A stretch of 64,000 nt of DNA from CAG-552 sp964516925 (GCA_964516925.1 CAZEXL010000007.1:3306-67305); one strand, 5' to 3'; positions 8,364-18,197 are shown, counted from the stretch's first letter. The notes: generated by a model not told the origin, from the sequence alone. Numbers and translations: made by a program.

Positions 8364-9205
8364 TCCGCCTTGTTTATATACAGTATGCCCAACGTTCCCT
8401 TGCCGCAATGTGAAGTTATCGTACAACCGGCGTGCGTCTCGATTACTTCTTTAAAGTCGGGACGAAGTTCCTTTACAAGCTCGATTATCTCTTTTACTAC
8501 GTCGGGATCGGCAAACGAATGCGTAACGAATACTCTCGTTACGTCGGGCGTGTTAAATTCTTTTAAAATCGCAGTAACGTACTTTCGTAAACAACCGCTC
8601 ATTCTTCCCACGTACTTTTTGCCAACCACCATTTGACCGTCTTTAACCAAAATTTCGGGATGCAGCTTTAGAGCGTTGGCAAAAAACGCGGTAAGTCCGT
8701 TGCATCTTCCGCCCTTATGAAGGTATTCCATCGTATCTACGACGAACGACGCTTGCACGTACGGGACGAGCGCGCTTATCTTTTCGTAAATTTCTTTCGC
8801 ACCATAACCTGCTTCGCGATAGTCCATCGCCTTTAGTACCAGCAAGCCTATCCCCGTCGAAAGCGAACGCGAATCTATTACGTATACGCCCTCGATTTGT
8901 TTAGCCGCAGCTACAGCGTTATTAAACGAAGCGGATATTTCGGACGAAATCGCGAAGTGTATTACTTCGTTGCCGCCGTCGGTAAGCTCCGAAAAAAAGT
9001 TTTCGTAGTCGGATATGCTTCTAGCCGCCGTTTTAGGCAAAACTTTGGCACGATCGTAACTATCGAATATATCGCACGCGCCTACGTTAACGCCGTCAAG
9101 ATACTGAACTCCTTCCAGAGTAACCGAAAGCGGCATAACGGGAATATCGTATTGCTTAACCAATTGTTCGAGATCGGCTGTAGAATCGGTTGAAATTCTA
9201 ATCAT
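8360..9205 (-). CDS. DegV family fatty-acid-binding protein
   Basis: 281 residues, standard length for DegV. Visible signatures are RISTDSTADL at the N-terminus, the PKTAARSISDYENFF substrate-entry segment, SSEISASFNNAV lining the fatty acid pocket, and ETHAGCTITSHCGKGTLGI near the C-terminus. DegV/FakB proteins present fatty acids to the FakA kinase for phospholipid synthesis; no fakA is seen in this window. The start at 9205 follows an AAGGAG site with a rather long 12-nt spacing. Downstream coupling to the DUF3810 gene is by a 4-nt ATGA overlap. It lies 40 nt after lepB. Confidence 0.92.
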   Translation of the reverse strand: MIRISTDSTADLEQLVKQYDIPVMPLSVTLEGVQYLDGVNVGACDIFDSYDRAKVLPKTAARSISDYENFFSELTDGGNEVIHFAISSEISASFNNAVAAAKQIEGVYVIDSRSLSTGIGLLVLKAMDYREAGYGAKEIYEKISALVPYVQASFVVDTMEYLHKGGRCNGLTAFFANALKLHPEILVKDGQMVVGKKYVGRMSGCLRKYVTAILKEFNTPDVTRVFVTHSFADPDVVKEIIELVKELRPDFKEVIETHAGCTITSHCGKGTLGILYINKAE

Positions 9206-9245
9206 TTTCTTATTTTGCTCCTTAATTGTCTTTGCCTTTATTATT

Positions 9246-9917
9246 TTATTCGGTAGTTTTTTTAGAAAACAAAAAACCGTTAAGCATTTTATATAATATC
9301 GTATCGGGCTTAACAACTCGCGTTACTTTGCCGAGAATGGCGGATTTTGAAAACGTCCCGTAAGATCTTGAATCGGTGGAATTGTTCCGATTGTCGCCAA
9401 GAAGAAAGTACTCGTCCTTTCCCAGCGAAATAACGTATTCTTCGCTTATGGACGAAACGTCACCGCTGTAAAGCTTGTATTCGCCGCTTAAAAACTTAGT
9501 CTGCACGATGCAACTCAGTCCGACCATTGCGCCGCTGTCGCTAGCTTCCTTTATCGGCTTAAATTCGCCGTCGTCGTAAATAAGCAACAAAACGGCGTCG
9601 TTTATCGTTCCCGATTTGTAAAACACGATTTTGTCGCCCGGCGCGGCAACGACTCGCTTTATTATTATTTTGTCGTCGCTGACTTTTGCCGTAACTATGT
9701 CGTCGCGTTTTACTTCGGCGTACGTCGCGCAAACTACGATGTCGCCGTCGCTTATGGTGTTAAGCATGCTTTCGCCGCTGACGAGCGAAAACGAAAAAAC
9801 GTTTACCAGCACCAACGCAACGAGCAAAAAAGCGGCAACTATCCAAAACACCACGTCGGCAATCGACGTTTTTTTCGTTTCGTTAAAATTTTCCAGCGAT
9901 TCGCTTAAGGTCATCAT
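9246..9917 (-). CDS. lepB: Signal peptidase I
   Basis: 223 residues. A single N-terminal membrane span (about 20-42) is followed by the S26 catalytic boxes: nucleophile Ser50 in SGESMLNT, general base Lys87 in IIIKRVVAAPGD, and the C-terminal box LGDNRNNSTDSR then YG. The enzyme cleaves signal peptides on the outer face of the membrane, and this window has many secreted substrates. It starts 3 nt after the stop of the upstream hydrolase-like gene, so it depends on that gene's transcript. The insert between the Lys and the LGDNR box is longer than in minimal Gram-positive enzymes. Confidence 0.95.
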   Translation of the reverse strand: MMTLSESLENFNETKKTSIADVVFWIVAAFLLVALVLVNVFSFSLVSGESMLNTISDGDIVVCATYAEVKRDDIVTAKVSDDKIIIKRVVAAPGDKIVFYKSGTINDAVLLLIYDDGEFKPIKEASDSGAMVGLSCIVQTKFLSGEYKLYSGDVSSISEEYVISLGKDEYFLLGDNRNNSTDSRSYGTFSKSAILGKVTRVVKPDTILYKMLNGFLFSKKTTE

Positions 9918-9920
9918 ACG

Positions 9921-11447
9921 CTATACCCACAGCATGGACGATACGATTACTTTTCCGCTAGTCGGTGCGATTTCAAAAGTCACCGTGTCTTCCCACTTCA
10001 GCGATTCGTTTTGCAGCTTAAAATCTTCCGCCGAAAAACTTTTGGTTATCCAGCCCTGAAGCGAATCGGCTTCCGCCTCGCATACGAACGTTCGTTTTAT
10101 GCGATCGGTCACCGAAAAACGCACCGCTTGCTTTACGTCGGAGCAGAACATCAGTTGCAACACCGCGCCTTCGACAGCCTTAAACCTTAAATCGGCAAGC
10201 TTGTACGTAAACAACGGTTTGTCGGCACAAACGCCCTCGATCCCGAACGGACCTTGTGCTACTTTGGGCTTTTCGTTGTTTGCCATCGCCCAATCGTCCG
10301 CCCCCATATCTCCGTCGTAAATCAGCCTGTTCGTTTTTTCCTGATCTGCTTTTACGCCCATAACGTCGGGAGTTCGCTTTACCACCGTCGACGACACTTT
10401 ATAGCCATGCTCTTTTACGGTAACGAAAGCAAAAATCGGTTCGTGTTCGCTATGCACCTTGACTTCCGAAAGATAACCTTCGCCTAACTTTAGAAGCTTA
10501 TTTTCCGACCAATTGCGCTCGGAGTCGTGAACGTCGCCAAAACTGGTGTACAGCTTTATTTCGTCCGGATTGCCGACGTACGCTACTTCATAATACAGTT
10601 TTCCGCTACTTTCGTACGGACGAAGCGAAGGAACTTCGGGCAACGGCGTTTCGCTGAACAAATGGCTTTTAAGCCACAACTTGACGTTGCTAAGTCCGTC
10701 CTCGCCAAGCACGTGATCGGCTCTTTCGTTTATACAAAATCTGCAGTCGTCGCGTTTTATCGCGCCGTAGATATCGCTCATAAACTCTATCGAACCGTCG
10801 CTTTCGTTGCTTGACACGACTTCCATTACAGGGAATTTGAGTATGGGTGCGTACGCACGATTGTCCAAAGCCGCGCGGAAGTTTAGGTCCTCGATGTCCG
10901 GCTCGTAGTCGGTCGAATACAACGAAACGCCTACGTCCGCCGAAACCGCCGCGCTAAGCTTCCACATAAGGCCGCCTCCGCTACCCGCGCCGATAACTCC
11001 GACTTTGCCGTTGCCGCAATGCGCTTGCGCGTACAATACGGTGTACATGGCTACCGACGACCAAGCGTACCACTTAGACTGTTTGGGCACGACGACGCCT
11101 GACACTTCACCGCTTAGTGCGTTGCCAAGCGAAAACGGATACATGGTCCCGCGGTTTTTGCCTTTCTTTACGCCGGTGTAGTCGGCTATAAGAAAATTAT
11201 ACTCGGTTATTTGCGGAACGTTAAGTTCGTCCGTTTCATCACCGAAATAAACTAGCGTAGGCAAATCGTCGCCGTTGTGTAAATATCTTGCAAAGATTCG
11301 TACTACGCCGTCGTCTACTCGCAGCCCGCTGAAATAAAACTCTTTTATTTTGCGGCCGTTTTCGGTAACGTACCTAAGCGTCGTTTCTTCAAACGGCGCT
11401 TGAGTATCAAAATCTTTCCATAAAGTTTGCGGAGTCAATAATTCCAT
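9921..11447 (-). CDS. Putative alpha/beta-hydrolase-like protein, function unknown
   Basis: 508 residues with no signal peptide. The region around GKVGVIGAGSGGGLMWKL resembles the nucleophile elbow of alpha/beta hydrolases (AGSGG instead of GxSxG), followed by segments typical of acetyl-xylan-esterase-like folds (DYEPDIEDLNFRAAL, then a late His in NERADHVLGEDG). The C-terminal third (VRFSVTDRIKRTFVCEA, KVIVSSMLW) is beta-rich and may be a carbohydrate-binding-like domain. I do not assign a substrate. It is the first gene of the lepB-degV cluster and is transcribed from a near-consensus promoter that predicts a leaderless mRNA. Confidence 0.6.
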   Translation of the reverse strand: MELLTPQTLWKDFDTQAPFEETTLRYVTENGRKIKEFYFSGLRVDDGVVRIFARYLHNGDDLPTLVYFGDETDELNVPQITEYNFLIADYTGVKKGKNRGTMYPFSLGNALSGEVSGVVVPKQSKWYAWSSVAMYTVLYAQAHCGNGKVGVIGAGSGGGLMWKLSAAVSADVGVSLYSTDYEPDIEDLNFRAALDNRAYAPILKFPVMEVVSSNESDGSIEFMSDIYGAIKRDDCRFCINERADHVLGEDGLSNVKLWLKSHLFSETPLPEVPSLRPYESSGKLYYEVAYVGNPDEIKLYTSFGDVHDSERNWSENKLLKLGEGYLSEVKVHSEHEPIFAFVTVKEHGYKVSSTVVKRTPDVMGVKADQEKTNRLIYDGDMGADDWAMANNEKPKVAQGPFGIEGVCADKPLFTYKLADLRFKAVEGAVLQLMFCSDVKQAVRFSVTDRIKRTFVCEAEADSLQGWITKSFSAEDFKLQNESLKWEDTVTFEIAPTSGKVIVSSMLWV

Positions 11448-11453
11448 AGCTTA

Positions 11454-11482
11454 ACTATACACCATTTTTAACGCTTTGTCAA
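11454..11482 (-). promoter_or_regulatory. Leaderless promoter of the hydrolase-lepB-degV operon
   Basis: TTGACA (11482-11477), 17 bp, TATAGT (11459-11454), then exactly 6 nt to the ATG at 11447. The predicted transcription start coincides with the A of the ATG, and no Shine-Dalgarno is present. Confidence 0.75.
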
Positions 11483-11506
11483 CTGTTATCGTTTAGTTGC
11501 GCTCGG

Positions 11507-13975
11507 CTATTCGCTTCTTAATGCTATAACGGGATCCTTTTTTGCGGCTATCATAGCGGGGATAAGTCCGCCTATGATGGTAAGGCAAACGCTTATCGCC
11601 ACCAGCACGATTGCATGCACGGGATTAAGCACTGCAAGACTGCCCGATATAACGGAGCCGGCTAGCCCCGATATTATCGCGTTTATCGGAATGCACAGCA
11701 AGTAAGATATGCCTATTCCTATAATGCCGGCGGCAAAACCTATAAGCGCGGTTTCGGCGTTGAATACTCGCGCGATATCTTTTTTGCGCGCGCCTATTGC
11801 CCTTAGTACGCCTATTTCCTTGGTTCTTTCGACTACCGAAGCGTACGTTATTATACCTATCATTATCGACGAAACGATAAGCGATACGCATGCAAAAGCA
11901 ATAAGAACGTACGATATTATGTCGATAAGCTGTCCCATGGTAGAAGAAAGCACAGCGGACGCGTCGGTGTATTCTATACAATCGATATCGTCCTTTTTCG
12001 TACCGTCCTCGTTATAATTCCACTTGTTGAGATAATCGGTAATAAGTGACTTGGCTTCGAAGTTTTTGGGGTAAATATAAATTTTGCTCGGCACGTCGCT
12101 TATGCCCACCTGTCTTTTTACGTACTCTATTGCTTGTTCGCGCGTAAGCTCGGCGCTGTACGAATTGCCGCTTGCCTTCATTACCTCTTCGATAGGTACT
12201 TTGTCGTACCACTTTTTGTCGTACGTACCCGGAATGTACAAATAATTCTCGTCCGCAGCTTGAGCCACACCTATTGCCGATGTTTTGCAGTCTGCCAAGA
12301 ACGCCGTAGTAAGCGACGAAAGATACCCTATTCCGCTACCGTAAAGAGCCATGGGCGCGTTTTCTTTTATTCGCATAATGCCCACCACCTCTAGCGTAAA
12401 GTTGCGTTCGTCGGCGTATGCCGATGCGTACTCGGCAACGCTTAGATAGGAAAAGCAATCTTCGCCGCTTTTTTGCTTGTAGTATACGTCGTTGCTAAGC
12501 AGCTTAAACTGCGTTCCTATAAGGTCGCCGTAATTTATCGGTTCGTATCCGTCTACCGTTTCTACGTAGTCTATCCCCAGCTTGGTAAGCGTTGACGTAG
12601 AAAGTCGATTGTATTGATCTACTATAAGCACTACTTGATGAACGTTTCCGCTAGGCGCCGAAGGATAACTACCGTACACGACGTCGTATTGCGAAAGCAC
12701 GAACTCCTCGTTGTCCATAAGTTCTTGCATCGTACTGCTTGACGAAAGCCCGAACGAAGCCATAAGCGAATTGCTCGTTTCGGAAATAAGACTGTACTTG
12801 GGCGACAAAAATCTCATTTGCGTCTGATAAGAATATTGAATGCCGTTGTGCACGCTTTCGCCGTTTAAAGTAAGGTCGTTAATTCCTTGCAAATATTGCA
12901 CGTATTCGGCGGAAATGAAATTCGCGCTTATCATGTTATACATTGACTTGTTGGGATTGTAAACGGCGAGTTTATCTTCGCCCTTGTACATAACCTCTTG
13001 GCTGGTCACGCCCTGATATTCTTCCATTACACCTTCGATGTTTACGGTGTTGGTCGAAACGGTTACCGGGTAGCCCGCAAGAGTGTCGGACTGCAATCGA
13101 TTGATGTACAACGTAAAGCCATTACTTATCGCAAGTACCAATGCGATGCCTATTATGCCTATGCTTGCCGCAAACGACGTCATAAACGTCCTGCCCTTTT
13201 TGGTAAAAAGGTTCTTCATCGAAATGGACAGCGCCGTGGTAAACGACATTGCTGTGCGTTTAAGCTTTGCTTTGCCTGCCGAAACGGTTTTTTCGTTAGC
13301 TTCCTTTGCCGTATCCGAAACGACTTCGCCGTCCAAAAGATTAACTATACGATTGCTGTATTGCTCGGCAAGAGCGCCGTTGTGCGTTACCATTATAATA
13401 AGCTTTTCGGACGAAATTTCCTTTAGCAGCTCCATTATTTGCACGCTCGTTTTTGAATCGAGCGCGCCCGTAGGCTCATCGGCAAGAATGATTTCGGGAT
13501 CGTTTACTAATGCTCGTGCGATTGCCACTCGTTGCATTTGACCGCCGCTTAGCTGATTGGGACGTTTTTTCATTTCCCCTTCTAGTCCTACTTTTTTAAG
13601 CGCCCTTTCCGCTCTTTCTTTGCGTTCGGACGGCGAAACTCCGCTTAGCGTAAGCGCAAGCTCGACGTTGCCTAGAACGGTAAGATGCGGTATAAGGTTG
13701 TAGCTTTGAAACACGAAGCCTACGCAGCGATTGCGATATGCATCCCAATCGGCGTCCGCAAATTCTTTGGTGCTTTTACCGTCGATAAGCAAATCGCCCG
13801 ACGTATATTTATCCAAACCGCCTATAATATTAAGGAGAGTGGTTTTTCCGCAACCGGACGGACCCAGGATCGAAACGAATTCGTTCTTTTCAAAACAAAG
13901 ATTAACGTCTTTAAGCGCCGACACTTTGCCGTCGCCGACTACATAATCTTTTACGATGTTTCTTAGTTCAAGCAT
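11507..13975 (-). CDS. MacB/LolD-FtsX-type ABC transporter, fused ATPase and permease
   Basis: 822 residues. Residues 1-220 are an ABC ATPase of the MacB/LolD type: Walker A GPSGCGKTT (about 38-46), signature LSGGQMQRVAIARAL, Walker B IILADEPTGALDS and the H-loop MVTHN. After a linker comes an FtsX-like permease with one membrane span at about 260, a large extracytoplasmic region (about 290-670), and three C-terminal spans with the family motif KEIGVLRAIGARKKDI. Such fusions move lipids, peptides or antibiotics outward as dimers. The start codon directly follows the stop of the MarR gene, with GAGGAGG inside marR, so the pair forms a self-regulated export operon. Confidence 0.93.
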   Translation of the reverse strand: MLELRNIVKDYVVGDGKVSALKDVNLCFEKNEFVSILGPSGCGKTTLLNIIGGLDKYTSGDLLIDGKSTKEFADADWDAYRNRCVGFVFQSYNLIPHLTVLGNVELALTLSGVSPSERKERAERALKKVGLEGEMKKRPNQLSGGQMQRVAIARALVNDPEIILADEPTGALDSKTSVQIMELLKEISSEKLIIMVTHNGALAEQYSNRIVNLLDGEVVSDTAKEANEKTVSAGKAKLKRTAMSFTTALSISMKNLFTKKGRTFMTSFAASIGIIGIALVLAISNGFTLYINRLQSDTLAGYPVTVSTNTVNIEGVMEEYQGVTSQEVMYKGEDKLAVYNPNKSMYNMISANFISAEYVQYLQGINDLTLNGESVHNGIQYSYQTQMRFLSPKYSLISETSNSLMASFGLSSSSTMQELMDNEEFVLSQYDVVYGSYPSAPSGNVHQVVLIVDQYNRLSTSTLTKLGIDYVETVDGYEPINYGDLIGTQFKLLSNDVYYKQKSGEDCFSYLSVAEYASAYADERNFTLEVVGIMRIKENAPMALYGSGIGYLSSLTTAFLADCKTSAIGVAQAADENYLYIPGTYDKKWYDKVPIEEVMKASGNSYSAELTREQAIEYVKRQVGISDVPSKIYIYPKNFEAKSLITDYLNKWNYNEDGTKKDDIDCIEYTDASAVLSSTMGQLIDIISYVLIAFACVSLIVSSIMIGIITYASVVERTKEIGVLRAIGARKKDIARVFNAETALIGFAAGIIGIGISYLLCIPINAIISGLAGSVISGSLAVLNPVHAIVLVAISVCLTIIGGLIPAMIAAKKDPVIALRSE

Positions 13976-14416
13976 TTATGCCTCCTCTAATGCGTCTATA
14001 TATTGCTCGTAAAGCTTAATAAACAACTCAACGTTTTCTTTGCCCATCGCGCTTAATACTTTTTTCATGCGCTCGTTGCGTTCGTTTTGGATTTGTTTAA
14101 CCATGTTTTGCGTCTTTTGAGTAAGCTTTATCGTGGTTTTTCGTCTGTCGCAAACGACTATTCCTCGCTTAAGCATTCCTTTGCGTTCGAGCCTTGCAAC
14201 AAGCTGACTCATTGCCGAGCGGCACAGTCCCAACAATTCGCCCGCTTCGCTTACGCTTAACAGTTCGCCTTTATCGTCTTGTCCTTTACAAATGACCATA
14301 AGCGACCTTATTTCGTTGAGCGTTAAATTGCCGACAGGCAAAATGTTGAAGCAATTTTTTGCTCTTATTGCCAGCTCGTTTAAAATTTTGATTTTTTCGC
14401 AATCAGCTTCTTCCAT
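13976..14416 (-). CDS. MarR family transcriptional regulator
   Basis: 146 residues, the family norm. The winged helix is visible from about 45 to 110: LSVSEAGELLGLCRSAMSQL as the recognition region and RKGMLKRGIVVCDRRKTTIK as the wing with its basic tip. An AGGAGAG site precedes the ATG by 6 nt. The gene overlaps functionally with the ABC exporter that starts on the very next base after its stop codon, so by family precedent it represses its own operon and is released by a small-molecule substrate. I could not define its operator; the 100 bp upstream are very A/T-rich. Confidence 0.9.
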   Translation of the reverse strand: MEEADCEKIKILNELAIRAKNCFNILPVGNLTLNEIRSLMVICKGQDDKGELLSVSEAGELLGLCRSAMSQLVARLERKGMLKRGIVVCDRRKTTIKLTQKTQNMVKQIQNERNERMKKVLSAMGKENVELFIKLYEQYIDALEEA

Positions 14417-14655
14417 AGTTTCTCTCCTTTACTATGAAGTTACCCTTTTTTACAAGTAGCCAAACGCAACAAAAAAATGTTTTTTGTCTTAAATAGTTTA
14501 GCTTACTTTACTATTAATATAACTAACTTATTTTATCGACTAATGAAGAGCGGTTTAACTTTTGATAAATAGTATTGGATTCGTTTGTCACATTCGTTCA
14601 CTACGCCGACAAACTGTTCTGCGTTTATTATACGTAGGCAAAAGTGACTTAAAAC

Positions 14656-14685
14656 AAAAAAAGCAAACTCTTTAACGAATTTGCT
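14656..14685 (-). terminator. Intrinsic terminator of the 14694-18128 gene
   Basis: AGCAAA (14662-14667) pairs with TTTGCT (14680-14685), and the minus strand then reads a run of T. The 14417-14693 interval holds nothing else I can name. Confidence 0.75.
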
Positions 14686-14693
14686 CTTATAAT

Positions 14694-17600
14694 TTATTTT
14701 TTGCGATTTACTTTGCGTTTTTTACGAATAATCATAAACGTCGCAAAGCCCGCGGCAGCCAAAACTACGATCGGCACGACGACGTACGCCGTTTTTATCG
14801 CTTTGTTAAGCCCGCCCTGAGGCAGATCGTAATCGTCGGAAACGGGAACGGCTTCAAACACGGCGTTGAATTCGACGTCTCCGCTTACGTAACGTTCGTC
14901 GTTATCCCAGCCGACGAACGAATACGAAAACTCGCCATTTGACGGCTTTGTGGGATTGGACGGAAATTCGATTTGTTCGCCGTAACGCATTTTTTTCGTT
15001 ACGAACGTTTTGCCGTCCACCTTAAAAGTTACGACGTATTCGTAATACGAACACACCACGCCGACGGTTACTGCCGTTCGAGGCATAACGAACGAACCGT
15101 TTTCGACTTTTACGGAATTACCGAGCGCGTCGATTGCGTATATCGAACTGACGAAAGTGCCCTTGGAAAGCAAACTAACGTTTACGCTTATCGTTTGCCC
15201 TTGCGATGCCCGCTGCGCCGACAACGTAACTTCTACAAGCTCGGACGGCACTACGTTTATCACGTATTGCGGCTTTATTTCGTAAACCGTTCCGGACTTT
15301 GCCGTAAAGGTAATTTGCGATTCGCTTACCGTAAAGCGAGTCGCCTGCTCGCCCTCAGCCTCGATTGCGTTAAGAAAAGAATTCTCCGCGTCGAAACGCC
15401 CGTAAGCAACCAGCTTTACGTTTAGGTCGATAAGCTTTTGCTCGCCGAAAATATTAATTGCGTATTTATACGATTTTTGAGCGGTCATCGAACAATCGAC
15501 TTCCAATGCGTCTACCCCTGCCCAAGCTGCCGCGTTTACGGTAGAAACCGAGAAAACGACGGTCATTGTCGACAGCCTTATTTCCAAGCCTTTGCTTGCC
15601 GCCGCCGCTACGCTTAAAAGATTGCTTATTTGATAATAAGAACAATCAAACGTAGAGCAATCCGCCACGAAACTCTCTTGCTCGCTTACCGCAACGCCGC
15701 CGCGCTCGCAGCTGCACAACAACTCCTTTTTAAATAGAGCTATATACGTTACGTCGCTTTGCACCGCCTCGACAGACTTATCCCAACCTATAAACTCGTA
15801 GCTGTAATAACTATCCCTTTGCTTAATCGGCTCGCTTAAAACGGGCGTTTCGCCGCCCCACACGGACGTTTGAGTTATAACGCCGTCCACCATAACGGTA
15901 ACTACGAAACTACCTTCGAATACGGCTTCGTACGTTACTTCGTCGGTCGTCATAAGCGGAAGCGACTCGTTAAGCGCGTAACTTTCGTTTGTAGTTGCGT
16001 TACGCCAACCGACGAAGCGATACGCCCGCACTCCTTCCGACGGCTTGGACGGCGTGCCGTAAAATCCCTCGTCATATATCGGAGAGCTGTCGTAAGCGCA
16101 TGAATCCCGATAGGTTACGCCGCCAGCAACCCAATTTACCTGATAGTACAGCGGCTGCTCGTTAAAATGCGGATAAAGATTAAGATCGCCGCCAAACAAA
16201 CGAATTTCGCTTAAATCGACTTTGTTGCCGCTTTCGTCCTGCCAATAATCGAATTCGCACGAATATCCTTCCTTTTGCTTCGTAGGTAATTCATACGGAT
16301 ATGTCAACGAGTCGCCTGCCTCTACGTCGGCAGAGTATAGCGGCGTTCTAGCGTCGTCGAAAAATCGCACGGTTATTATTTTAGCATTACGAAAATACTT
16401 GGTTACGTTAGAGCTTAGCGCTACGTTGCAATCCGAACTAAGCTGCTCTCTTTTGTAAAACGTTCCGTTTTCGTAAAGTAAAGCCAACTTGCTTTCTTGC
16501 TGAGTGGCTTCGGGCTTTTGCGGAGCTTCGGGCTTTTGCACCTCGATCGGCTGTTGCGGCTTTGTTACCGCTTTGGGTTGCTCGCCGGGATTTTGCACGA
16601 CTTCGGGCGGTATAGGCTCTTTGCATACCGGCGTTCCGCCCGGATCGCTTACCTTTGTCGGCTCTTTCGGCTCGTCCGGCAAGGACGGATATCCGCTTTC
16701 CAGCGGCAATGCGTTTTCGGTATCCTTCAAATCGTTGTTTTCGCCCACGAGCGAAAGCGGAGTCTTTTTGCCGGGTCCTATTCGATAAGAGGAGTCAAAA
16801 TATCCGCCGTCCGTTTTGTTGTACTTAAACGCTTGTACGTAATTGGGAATGGCTCCGTTAGAAAGCGCGCAAGAAATATAATACAGCTGTGCCAAAAGAA
16901 TTTCGTACTTTTCCGTAGCGTCGTACGAAGCAATGCCGTTACGAATAAGACTGAACGAATAAAAATAATCGAGCGTTTGCAGCAACAAAACGAAATTCTC
17001 TTTAAGCGATTGATAGTAGCTTACGTAATAGGCGTATTTTTCTTCGTCCGTTTTTGCATTGTCGTAATCGCTAAGCAAGCTGCGTAACGCTACCGTCGCT
17101 TTGTTAGCTCTTTCTACCGCGGCGCGTTCGGCGCCGGCAAGTACCAACGCTTCGGTATTAGAAAGCACTTGCGTTACGGCGTCACCCATTATTGCGCCGT
17201 ACAACGTTCTGCCTTTGTTAACTTCTTTTTTGATATAATCGAGTACGGCAAGATGATATCTAGCCGTGTCCGCCTGCGACGACGAATAAGCATCGTCGTA
17301 CTCTGCCTTTTTTTTCTCGTAAGTTTTAAGGTCTTCAAGGTATTGCCTGTACGCGGCAAGATTAGCATAATACTCGCTTAGCGTCTGATCGAAATTATCG
17401 TACTCGGCTTTTTCCTGCTCGTAAATTTCAAGTTCAGCCAGATAATTTTGATATTCCTCGTTTTGGCTGTTCCATACTGCTAACTCTTTTAGGTACGCTT
17501 CGTATTTTTTGCTAAGTTCGTTATACTCGGCTAGTTCTTTTAGGTACGCTTCGTACTTTTCGTTAAGTTCGTTATACTCGGCTAGTTCTTTTAAATATCG

Positions 17601-18128
17601 CTCTTGCTCGCTTGAAACCTTTTCGTAAGCCGACAACGAGGCGTCGTACGCCTTGTTTATAAACTCGTTTACTTCGGTCATAGGAATCGTTATGCAAGCT
17701 TCGTAGCGCACCGTTACTACGTCTCCGTCGCTATCGCTTATCGTAGCTAAAGAATCTAAAGATATTTTTTTGTTGTCAAGATATGCGTCCTTAGGCGTCC
17801 AAACAACTTCGCCGTATTTACCCATAAAAACGTACTGCTGTGCGCTTACGTAAAGCTCGTTGCCGCTTAGCGACGACGAAACGTCCCTTAAAGCCGGAAC
17901 GTTATATGAAAAAAGAAAATCGCTGTCGCTAAGAAAGTCGCATTCCTCGTCGCTTACGTCGTACCCTTGCAACGAAAGCACGTCCGCCGCGTTAATCGAG
18001 CCGACGGGGCGCGGCGAAGCGCTTGCCTCGTTTGCTTCTACGCAAAAGCTCGGCGACGAAACGACGATAACCAAAACCATAGCGATTATCGCAAAAAACG
18101 TTATTCTTTTGTTCGCACGCTTTTTCAT
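14694..18128 (-). CDS. Giant surface protein: coiled coil, Pro-rich stalk, InlB repeats, C-terminal anchor
   Basis: 1144 residues from the ATG at 18128, which follows a -10 box by 6 nt and gives a proper signal peptide (MKKRANKR then hydrophobic to about residue 35). Residues about 165-285 are a charged coiled coil with tandem 20-residue units (KYEAYLKELAEYNEL). A helical region follows to about 450, then a Pro/Lys/Glu-rich stretch (about 480-550) with PKPEAPQKPEA-like spacing. Several InlB B-repeat (Listeria-Bacteroides type) units come next (VTYEAVFEG, YSYEFIGWDKS, EFNAVFEAV), and the C-terminus is one membrane span followed by KKRKVNRKK. The layout resembles a stalked adhesin held by a C-terminal membrane anchor rather than sortase (no LPxTG). 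The ligand is unknown. Confidence 0.85.
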   Translation of the reverse strand: MKKRANKRITFFAIIAMVLVIVVSSPSFCVEANEASASPRPVGSINAADVLSLQGYDVSDEECDFLSDSDFLFSYNVPALRDVSSSLSGNELYVSAQQYVFMGKYGEVVWTPKDAYLDNKKISLDSLATISDSDGDVVTVRYEACITIPMTEVNEFINKAYDASLSAYEKVSSEQERYLKELAEYNELNEKYEAYLKELAEYNELSKKYEAYLKELAVWNSQNEEYQNYLAELEIYEQEKAEYDNFDQTLSEYYANLAAYRQYLEDLKTYEKKKAEYDDAYSSSQADTARYHLAVLDYIKKEVNKGRTLYGAIMGDAVTQVLSNTEALVLAGAERAAVERANKATVALRSLLSDYDNAKTDEEKYAYYVSYYQSLKENFVLLLQTLDYFYSFSLIRNGIASYDATEKYEILLAQLYYISCALSNGAIPNYVQAFKYNKTDGGYFDSSYRIGPGKKTPLSLVGENNDLKDTENALPLESGYPSLPDEPKEPTKVSDPGGTPVCKEPIPPEVVQNPGEQPKAVTKPQQPIEVQKPEAPQKPEATQQESKLALLYENGTFYKREQLSSDCNVALSSNVTKYFRNAKIITVRFFDDARTPLYSADVEAGDSLTYPYELPTKQKEGYSCEFDYWQDESGNKVDLSEIRLFGGDLNLYPHFNEQPLYYQVNWVAGGVTYRDSCAYDSSPIYDEGFYGTPSKPSEGVRAYRFVGWRNATTNESYALNESLPLMTTDEVTYEAVFEGSFVVTVMVDGVITQTSVWGGETPVLSEPIKQRDSYYSYEFIGWDKSVEAVQSDVTYIALFKKELLCSCERGGVAVSEQESFVADCSTFDCSYYQISNLLSVAAAASKGLEIRLSTMTVVFSVSTVNAAAWAGVDALEVDCSMTAQKSYKYAINIFGEQKLIDLNVKLVAYGRFDAENSFLNAIEAEGEQATRFTVSESQITFTAKSGTVYEIKPQYVINVVPSELVEVTLSAQRASQGQTISVNVSLLSKGTFVSSIYAIDALGNSVKVENGSFVMPRTAVTVGVVCSYYEYVVTFKVDGKTFVTKKMRYGEQIEFPSNPTKPSNGEFSYSFVGWDNDERYVSGDVEFNAVFEAVPVSDDYDLPQGGLNKAIKTAYVVVPIVVLAAAGFATFMIIRKKRKVNRKK
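17460..17590 (-). repeat. 60-bp tandem coding repeat in the coiled coil
   Basis: Two and a half near-identical 60-bp blocks encode 20-residue units based on YLKELAEYNEL. They form the regular part of the coiled coil. Confidence 0.75.
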
Positions 18129-18134
18129 ATTCGT

Positions 18135-18163
18135 ATTGTACCACAGTATGAAAAAAAAATCAA
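18135..18163 (-). promoter_or_regulatory. Leaderless promoter of the giant coiled-coil surface protein
   Basis: TTGATT (18163-18158), 17 bp, TACAAT (18140-18135), then 6 nt to the ATG at 18128. There is no Shine-Dalgarno. Confidence 0.7.
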
Positions 18164-18197
18164 GCCGCTGAGGTTCTTTCCGCCAAAAAGACAATAA

